Source of the DNA: Closterium sp. Naga37s-1
Lineage: Eukaryota; Streptophyta; Zygnematophyceae; Desmidiales; Closteriaceae
NCBI GenBank assembly: GCA_947471745.1
Contig: CANJKZ010000826.1
Location: forward strand, 2,453,501-2,517,500
Length of the DNA stretch: 64,000 nucleotides
Reading direction: 5' to 3'
In this document: one piece after another, positions 58,001 to 64,000 of the stretch
Layout: every line of letters begins with the position of its first letter
Numbering within the stretch: position 1 is the first letter of the stretch
Program-made: the position numbers and the translations under genes
The notes under the pieces: model-generated
Database searches by the model: none
What the model saw: only the letters and a program-made list of their open reading frames with translations
Told to the model about the DNA's origin: nothing

Positions 58001-61000
58001 CCACTGCATGTGAACAGCTGTGACGAAGGGCTCCAGGGCGGGCGACACAGCATGCAGGGCGTGCAGCAGTGGTGGGTCAACTCGACTCACAGCTCACCAG
58101 CGCAAATGAGCTGGGCTCACCAGTGCCTGTGTTTCTGGGACTCACCACTGCATGTGAACAGCTGTGACGAAGGGCTCCAGGGCGGGCGACACAGCATGCA
58201 GGGCGTGCAGCAGTGGTGGGTCAACTCGACTCACAGCTCACCAGCGCAAATGAGCTGGGCTCACCAGTGCCTGTGTTTCTGGGACTCACCACTGCATGTG
58301 AACAGCTGTGACGAAGGGCTCCAGGGCGGGCGACACAGCATGCAGGGCGTGCAGCACTGCTCCCACCTCTGCCCGCCCCTCCACCTCCAGTGACACCGCC
58401 TCCTCGTCCGACAGCTCTGGTGTGCGGTGGTGAGGGGTAGTGTAGGGTGATGGGGGTTGGTGGTGGTTGGTGGGGGGTGGTGGGGATGGTGAGGGGTGGT
58501 GAGGGGTGGTTGGGGTATGGGGATTTTGAGAGGAGTGAATGAGAAAGAAGGAACATGGCACTTACCAGAGATCATGGAGGCTGATCTGGCAATGCATACT
58601 GACGTGGCAATACAAGCTGATGTGGCAATACAAGCTAACTTGGCAACACAAGCTGACCTGGCAGCACGATGGGACCTGGGGCAGAGAGCACCTCGTCGCC
58701 CCATGTGCCATCAGATAGCCACGGGCGACAGCTGGTGGGGTAGGGAGAGGGGGAGGGGAAGGGAGGGAGTTGGGGAGGGAGTGGGAGAGGGAGTGAGGGA
58801 GGGAATGGGGCATGATGGGCCCCGGAGCAGGTATCACCTCGTCGCCCCATGTGCCATCAGATAGCCACGGGCGACAGCTGGTGGCGCAGGGAGAAGGGGA
58901 GTGGAAGCGAAGGAGTGAGGGAGGGGGTGGAAGGGAGGGAGTGAAGGGGGAAATGGCGGACAATGGGCCCTGGGGCAGAGAGCACCTCGTCGCTCCACGT
59001 GCCATCGGATTGCCACGGCCGACAGCCGGTGGCGCAAGGCGGGAGCGAGGGAGCAGAGGGAGTGGGTGAAAGCAGTGACTTTATGTGATTCTAACAGTGA
59101 CAGTTGCTTGGGCTGGGCGAAAAGGGGAGGGGTCGGGTAGGGAGTGGGGGAGCTAGCAGGGGAGTGAAGAGGGAGAGGGTGGTGCAGGGAGGAGTGTGAA
59201 GGCAGCACAGAGAGAGCAATGACATGGCGTCATCACAAACTCCCAATCACCCTTATGAGTCACCACAGCAGCCCAGCCGCAATGGATACCCACTCACCCC
59301 GCCACCACATAGCAGCCATAATCAGCCTCCCCTCCCTCTATGCGCCTATTGAGGTGCGTGCATCAATACTCATACGCCCCCCCATAAATCCCACTCACCC
59401 CGCCACCACACAGCAACCATAATCAGCCTCCTGAGGCACATACGTGCGCCCTTCTGCTCCCTCTATCCGCTCCATCCGCCCATCCCGCCCCTGCATGTAC
59501 CATGCCACCCACACGTCCCCCTCCCCCGCTCCCCTCTCTCCCCTTCCACCCTCCCCCGATCTCCCCTCCCCCAGCCCGCCTTCTCCCCCTCCCCTCTCCC
59601 CCCCTGCAGCGCGCTCTAGCATCTCTCCTCCTGCCTGTAACACGCCCCCCTCCAACACACTGATACACACACGGCGATCTGTGGGGAACAAATCAGGGGG
59701 ACATTGGGGTATGTGGGGTATTGGCGAGGAGGGGGTGAAGGGGAGTGGGTGGGGCATCTCCCCCCCTGCAGCGCGCTCTAGCATCTCCCCTCCTGCCTGC
59801 AACACGCCCCCCTCCAACACACTGATACACACACGGCGATCTGTGGGGAACAAATCAGGGGGACATTGGGGTATGTGGGGTATTGGCGAGGAGGGGGTGA
59901 AGGGGAGTGGGTGGGGCATCTCCCCCCCTGCAGCGCGCTCTAGCATCTCCCCTCCTGCCTGCAACACGCCCCCCTCCAACACACTGATACACACACGGCG
60001 ATCTGTGGGGAACAAATCAGGGGGACATTGGGGTATGTGGGGTATTGGCGAGGAGGGGGTGAAGGGGAGTGGGTGGGGCATCTCCCCCCCTGCAGCGCGC
60101 TCTAGCATCTCCCCTCCTGCCTGCAACACGCCCCCCTCCAACACACTGATACACACACGGCGATCTGTGGGGAACAAATCAGGGGGACATTGGGGTATGT
60201 GGGGTATTGGCGAGGAGGGGGTGAAGGGGAGTGGGTGGGGCATCTCCCCCCCTGCAGCGCGCTCTAGCATCTCCCCTCCTGCCTGCAACACGCCCCCCTC
60301 CAACACACTGATGCTCACACGGCGATCTGTGGGGAACAAATCAGGGAGACATTGGGGTATGTGGGGTATTGGAGAGGAGGGAGTGAAGGGGAGTGGGTGG
60401 GGCATCTCCCCAGCAGCCTGCAGCACGCCCCCCTCCAACACACTGATGCACACACGACGGTCTGTGGGAAGGGGAATGGGGAAGCGAGGGAGTGGGGGGG
60501 ACAATGGGGCGTTGAGGGGCATTTCCCCTCCCTCTTCTGTAACACGCCCCCCTCCAACACACTGATGCACACACGGCGGTCTGGGAGGGGAGTGGGGAAG
60601 AAAGGGGAACGTGGGGGACAATGGGGCGTTTGGGGGCGTCTCCCTCCCCGCCTGCCTGCAGCACGCCCCCCTCCAACACACTGATGCACACACGGCGGTC
60701 TGTGGGGAGGAAGGGAGGGCGACAGGGGAAAGAGACAGTTGAGTGGGGGTGAGGGGGGTGGGTGGGGCATCTCCCCGCCTGCCTGCAGCACGCCCCCCTC
60801 CAACACACTGATGCTCACATGGCGGTCTGGGAGGGGAGTGGGGAAGAAAGGGGAGCGTGGGGGACAATGGGGCTTTGGGGTGCATCTCCCTCCCCTCCTG
60901 CCTGTAATACGCCCCCCTCCAACACACTGATACACACACGGCGGTCTGAAAGGCAGGGGAGGAAGGGAGCGTGGGTGTGGGTGACCAGGGGACTGGGGGA

Positions 61001-64000
61001 GCTGCGGAGCAGGGGGGAGGTAGAAACAGGAAGAGCAGGCGAGCGGCTGGTGGCAAATGTGGGTGACCTGAAGTGCATGCGTGGTGTGCCTGTAGCAGCT
61101 TCCACACAGCAGCCATGAAGGGCCGACTGGCAGCACCTGGTGCGACTGGCAACACCTGGTGCGACTGGCAACACCTGGTGTGACTATACTGGTGGTGAGA
61201 GCAGCCACCCCCCCAACAGCCCCATCGGCCCGCACGGGAGTGAATGCAGCAGTGCACTGAAGAGAAACATAAAGGGAGCACCTGGTGTGACTGTATCGGT
61301 GGTGATAGCAGCCACCTCCCCAACGGCCCCATCGGCCCGCACGGGAGTGAACTCCACTCGCAGGCGACTCCCCACGTCCTCGACTGCCACCGTGTACATG
61401 CCTGCATGGGAGGGGGCAGGGAAGCAGGGAGGCAGAGTGAGAAGCACCGTTCAGTCAGAGAAGCGCCCCAGACAGACATGGCAGCCACCTCCCCAGCAGC
61501 CCCATCGGCTCGCACAGGAGTGAACTCCACTCGCAGGCGACTCCCCACGTCCTCTGCTGTCACTGTGTACGTGCCTGCAGGTGTTACGCAGGGGATAGGG
61601 GGGGTAGAAAGGCAGGCAGGGCGAGAGGAAACCTTCAGTCAGAGACGCGCCTCAGAAATGGGTGCAACCTCCCCAGCAGCCCCATCGGCCCGCACAGGAG
61701 TGAACTCCACTCGCAGCCGACTCCCCACGTCCTCTGCTGTCACTGTGTACGTGCCTGCAGGTGTTACGCAGGGGATAGGGGGGGTAGGGTAGGGCGGCAG
61801 GCAGGGCGAGAGGAAACCTTCAGTCAGAGACGCGCCTCAGAAATGGGTGCAACCTCCCCAGCAGCCCCATCGGCCCGCACAGGAGTGAACTCCACTCGCA
61901 GCCGACTCCCCACGTCCTCTGCTGTCACTGTGTACGTGCCTGCACAGGGGGGGGCGGTTAGGCAGAGAGGCACGCAGGGCGGGGAGATCGTTCAAAGTTA
62001 TGTGTACGGCTCGGAAAGAGGCAGCTCAAAGACAGAGTGCGTCCTCCCCTGGCACCGTGGAGTGAACTCCGCTCGCAGCCGCCTCCCCACGTCCTCTGCT
62101 GTCACCGTGTGTGTACCAGCATGGGAGGCGGTAGGGAGGGATGGAGGCAGCACCTGGGTATCGATCAAATTCAGAGTGCGTATTTCATTTCAACACCTGC
62201 CATGTCAAAGTCCCCGCACCTGCAACCCATAGTCTCTCACCTTGCCGCCCAAGCAATCCTCACCTTGCCGCCCAAGCAATCCTCACCTTGCCGCCCCACA
62301 AGCTGCTCCTCCCCTGAGGGCGTCATTCTCACCCATGCTACCTGGCACTCGCCCTGCTGCCTGCATGGAGGAAAGATTCCGGGAGGGCGGATGGGGCATG
62401 TGTGGGAGGCAGACGGGGCACACGGGAGGGGGGGGGGGCGCATGGAGGAGGGCGGATGGGGTACATGAGAAAACAAGCGGCAGTGGATAGACAGGGAGAA
62501 AAGTAATAGGGCTTGTTGACATGCACAGATACGGAACAGGCACAGCACAGGCTGGGCGCAGCAGAGTCAGGGCGCAGCATGTTACCCTCCACAGTAGAGC
62601 GCCCGGCAGGTGAGGAGCCCTCCCGGCCGCACATCGCCCTCCACCGCCAGATTCACACACGAGGGGGGCGCTGGGAGGGTATTGGGGGGGGAAGGGGCGA
62701 GGGAGAGGGGAAGAATGGAATGGAGGAGACGAGTGTGCGGAAGGACGGCAGTGAACTCCTGGCAGAGGGGTGAGAGCATGAGAGAAACTTGGTGAGAGTG
62801 CGCTGAACAGCTTGCTGCAGTGCAGAGATGGGCTGAAGAGTGCTGCGATGGGTCCTAGAAAGATGCGCAATACAATGCGAACACAGTGGCAAACGCGCTG
62901 CCATTTCTCCCCTCCGGCCTCTCTCCCACTCGGCCCCTCCTCGCCCCCTCTTCAGGCCCATACCTGCCATGATGGGCCCTACAGGACTGCTCTCAACAGC
63001 AGCGCCCTCCTCCCCATCGTCCCTCACCGGCACGCACACCACCACCACCACCCGCCCCACCTCCTCCGCCCCCACACTCAATCCCCCATCCTCCTCCCCC
63101 TCCTCCTCCCCCTGATGCTTGAGAGGGTGGATGCGGCGCTTATCACTCATGTCAGGAAGCATCTGCAGGGTTGGAGCGCGGTGGGGATGGGTAGGGGAGC
63201 GGTAAGGGAGTTGGGTTGGGAGGAGTGTTGTTGGAATGACTAAGTGGTACTAGGTGGTCATTGCCAGTGTGCAAGTGTTGGTGATCAGAAGCAAACAGAA
63301 TGAGCTGGTGTGGCAGCATGTCGGGGTTGGCAGCACAAGAAATCAAGAAAGCAAGGAAGCCAGCTCGCTTGCACAGGCGGATGGGCAAGCGGGTGCATAC
63401 AAAGGGATGGGCAAGCGGGTGCATACAAAGGGATTCACACGTACCGAGAACCATTGCACGCGTGTGTTGCCCTGCCTGCCGCCCGCATACGTCCACCTGG
63501 GCACCAGCCGCCCGCCCTCCACCAGATCGCCCTCCACCCACACGTCGCTGACGGACGGCAGCGCCGCCCGGATCGGGCCGGCCGTGCAGACTGCCTGGGG
63601 GGTGCCGACCACCCCGTCGGATCGCACAGGAGTGACGCGGAAGGAGAGGAAGCAGCCCACGTCGCTAGCGGACGGCATGTGCCGACTCATGCCGCCCCCC
63701 GCCATCCGCGGCTGCTCGCCGTCCTCGTCTTCTACCAGCTCGCCGTGTGGCCCCGGCTGGCCGTCCTCGTCCTGGGCGGCAGACAAGGAGTAGGTGGGTG
63801 GGCGAGTGGGTGGGTGGGTGGAAAGTGGTGGTTGGGGGGCGGAGAACTGCCACCACTCACCGCAATTCGCCAGCAATCACTCAATTTCGTCACCACTCAC
63901 CACATTTCACCCCTGCTCACCGCATATCGGTACCACTCCAGGAGCGAGTCCCCCTCGGCCCCTCCCTGGTACGTGTAATACCCCACCAGCACACCCCCCT
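28022..64000 (-). CDS. AIR9-like microtubule-associated protein, C-terminal part (5' end beyond right edge)
   Basis: Plant AIR9 is a large cytoskeletal protein of cortical microtubules, the preprophase band and the division site, built of LRRs and many A9 (Ig-like) repeats. Exons in transcript order: 63921-64000 (partial), 63445-63771, 62964-63162, 62586-62670, 62287-62360, 61282-61401, 59399-59678, 58658-58731, 58290-58416, 31037-31890, 30288-30446, 29558-29616, 28598-28738, 28022-28177 (TAA). All 13 junctions agree in phase, giving about 910 codons. A9 signatures recur: VLVGYYTYQGGAEGDS, SASDVGCFLSFRVTPVRSDG, VSDVWVEGDLVEGG, EDVGSRLRVEFTPVRADG, YVPQEADYGC, TERHVGAYLLCSATV. The tail has HRVVDASRKRFKVVKL and RMRVVVSADKEVEL. 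The LRR and microtubule-binding N-terminus would lie beyond 64000. Intron 31891-58289 is 26.4 kb. Confidence 0.8.
28230..28438 (-). repeat. Two acceptor-side copies of the AIR9-like terminal exon
   Basis: Copies begin at about 28437 and 28310 with a CAG acceptor and encode VETEPGE-ERMRVVVSADKE before breaking off. The complete exon is 28022-28177. Confidence 0.9.
28750..28835. repeat. GGGAGAAGGGAAAA purine repeat
   Basis: 14-17 bp units. On the gene strand it is a polypyrimidine tract ending near the acceptor of exon 28598-28738. Confidence 0.85.
29203..29445 (-). repeat. Two donor-side copies of AIR9-like exon 29558-29616
   Basis: Copies ending near 29387 and 29204 both encode LIV-AGSTKVE and a GGAG|GTCA donor. 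The first also keeps the CAG|ACCCCGCAG side. Confidence 0.85.
29730..29925 (-). repeat. Two acceptor-side copies of AIR9-like exon 29558-29616
   Basis: Copies start at ACCAG|ACCCCGCAG near 29777 (DPAVARDVDLIVAAGS, then lost) and ACCAAACCCCGCAG near 29905 (ARDVHRIVMA). Confidence 0.85.
30140..30230 (-). repeat. Donor-side copy of AIR9-like exon 30288-30446
   Basis: Repeats SQQGEG...EVVLRVLSPQVLV up to G|GTACGGG. The complete exon ends at 30288 with G|GTACGTG. Confidence 0.85.
30505..30840 (-). repeat. Three acceptor-side copies of AIR9-like exon 30288-30446
   Basis: Copies near 30585, 30706 and 30835 encode GATGTTYQADVADA-QCL variants starting at an acceptor; the outermost has a deletion. 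The complete exon starts at 30446. Confidence 0.9.
30879..30965 (-). repeat. Donor-side copy of AIR9-like exon 31037-31890
   Basis: Repeats the end of the exon (GGFHALDPHPLPG before GTGAGT) with a small insertion. It lies downstream of the complete exon. Confidence 0.85.
32025..32310 (-). repeat. Diverged outer copies of the 144-bp unit
   Basis: Degenerate copies at about 32239-32310 and 32148-32215, plus a fragment near 32080-32100, each with GCATGT/GCATAT and CAGCATGCAGG landmarks. They differ from the array by many substitutions and mark an older stage of the expansion. Confidence 0.8.
32369..58356 (-). repeat. 144-bp tandem array, 180 periods, carrying an exon end and its donor
   Basis: The distance from the donor border at 58290 to the last one at 32370 is 25,920 bp, exactly 180 x 144. 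On the gene strand each unit contains the last 67 nt of exon 58290-58416 (HAVSPALEPFVTAVHMQ) and about 77 bp of intron including CAGTG|GTGAGT. Units are almost identical; the seven variants I saw are H-to-Q type changes at 43114, 45850, 47578, 53194 and A-to-C changes at 51441, 51585, 53601. The leftmost donor is GTAAGC instead of GTGAGT. Confidence 0.98.
58590..58657 (-). repeat. 18-bp tandem repeat of a donor site, about 4 copies
   Basis: TTGCCAG|GTCAGCTTGTA-type units directly after the donor of AIR9-like exon 58658-58731. Later copies decay to CCAAGTTAGC and CCACATCAGC. Confidence 0.85.
58815..59060 (-). repeat. Two acceptor-side copies of AIR9-like exon 58658-58731
   Basis: Copy starting at 58877 (CACCAG|CTGTCGC; RPWLSDGTWGDEV) and a more diverged one near 59030 (RPWQSDGTWSDEV, acceptor lost). 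Confidence 0.85.
59291..59335 (-). repeat. Donor-side copy of AIR9-like exon 59399-59678
   Basis: Repeats EADYGC-VVAG and the GG|GTGAGTGGG donor about 101 bp downstream of the complete exon's donor. Confidence 0.9.
59690..60960 (-). repeat. Nine acceptor-side copies of AIR9-like exon 59399-59678 (162-bp array plus older copies)
   Basis: Each copy starts at a CAG acceptor and encodes (D)RRVCISVLEGGVLQAGG. Four copies nearest the exon have a strict 162-bp period (59678, 59840, 60002, 60164 type spacing, then about 60326). Five outer ones (near 60465, 60583, 60702, 60830, 60950) are shorter and more diverged. The array thus ages with distance from the exon. Confidence 0.92.
61132..61240 (-). 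repeat. Donor-side copy of AIR9-like exon 61282-61401 with a 19-bp donor triplet
   Basis: Repeats TPVRADGAVG and the exon end to ACCAG|GTGTTG, then GTGTTGCCAGTCGCACCAG repeats, giving three consecutive CACCAG|GTG donors 19 bp apart. Confidence 0.88.
61490..62115 (-). repeat. Four acceptor-side copies of AIR9-like exon 61282-61401
   Basis: Copies start near 61578, 61760 and 61942 at GTGCAG or CTGCAG|GCACGTACAC and encode TYTVTAEDVGSRLRVEF onward. The copy near 62115 lost the acceptor AG and has TPRCQGR. The spacing is about 182 bp. Confidence 0.9.
62236..62290 (-). repeat. 23-bp triplicated donor of AIR9-like exon 62287-62360
   Basis: GGCGGCAAG|GTGAGGATTGCTT occurs three times head to tail. 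The complete exon uses the first donor; the other two follow at 23-nt steps. Confidence 0.92.
63381..63432. repeat. 26-bp direct repeat, 2 copies
   Basis: ATGGGCAAGCGGGTGCATAC plus AAAGGG repeated once in the intron after exon 63445-63771. No splice site in the unit. Confidence 0.9.

Noticed and set aside
32315-58393. Giant plus-strand protein gene of 8,692 codons
   Set aside because: It is an antisense frame over a 144-bp satellite; the true exons (58290-58416, 31037-31890) are on the minus strand with matching phases.
59395-61563. Single 722-codon minus-strand ORF
   Set aside because: It reads through introns and nine partial exon copies; the phase-consistent path uses only 61282-61401 and 59399-59678.

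Overview
The window looks like nuclear DNA from a GC-rich streptophyte plant, either a charophyte alga (possibly a zygnematophyte) or a bryophyte. The evidence is a group A (ABI5/ABF/AREB-type) bZIP gene, a plastid-type HugZ-like FMN-barrel/DUF2470 gene and an AIR9-type microtubule-associated protein gene. All carry many spliceosomal introns with GTGAGT/GTAAGT donors and CAG acceptors. I saw no bacterial operon, rRNA, tRNA or CRISPR. The species call is an inference.

Layout. 0-13 kb, minus strand: two diverged paralogous coiled-coil genes (A at 24-3481, B at 7127-12923) with matching exon lengths and phases, separated by two broken reverse transcriptase fragments that flank a 44-bp satellite. 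Gene B holds an array of about 53 copies of a 60-bp unit. 13-16 kb: intergenic DNA, a G-rich tract, a truncated DEAH-helicase fragment and a probable retroelement tail. 16.4-20.1 kb, minus: the ABI5/ABF-type bZIP gene. 20.1-21.8 kb: divergent intergenic region with a perfect ABRE/G-box. About 22-27.3 kb, plus: the HugZ-like/DUF2470 gene. 28-64 kb, minus: the 3' half of an AIR9-like gene, running off the right edge. One of its introns is 26.4 kb long because it holds 180 head-to-tail copies of a 144-bp unit.

The most striking property is how repeats sit relative to exons. Nearly every exon that I could place in the three recognisable genes is accompanied by one to many partial copies of itself. 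Partial copies upstream of the complete exon keep the acceptor and the 5' part. Partial copies downstream keep the 3' part and the donor. Several tandem arrays (44, 60, 144, 26-27, 23, 19 and 18 bp) are the same phenomenon amplified, since each unit carries a splice site. I call this an exon-boundary ladder. If only the complete exons are joined, all phases agree: 14 of 14 AIR9-like exons (about 910 codons to a stop) and six of six 3' exons of the HugZ-like gene.

Very long open frames over the satellites, including one of 8,692 codons, arise because the repeat period is a multiple of three. They are not genes.
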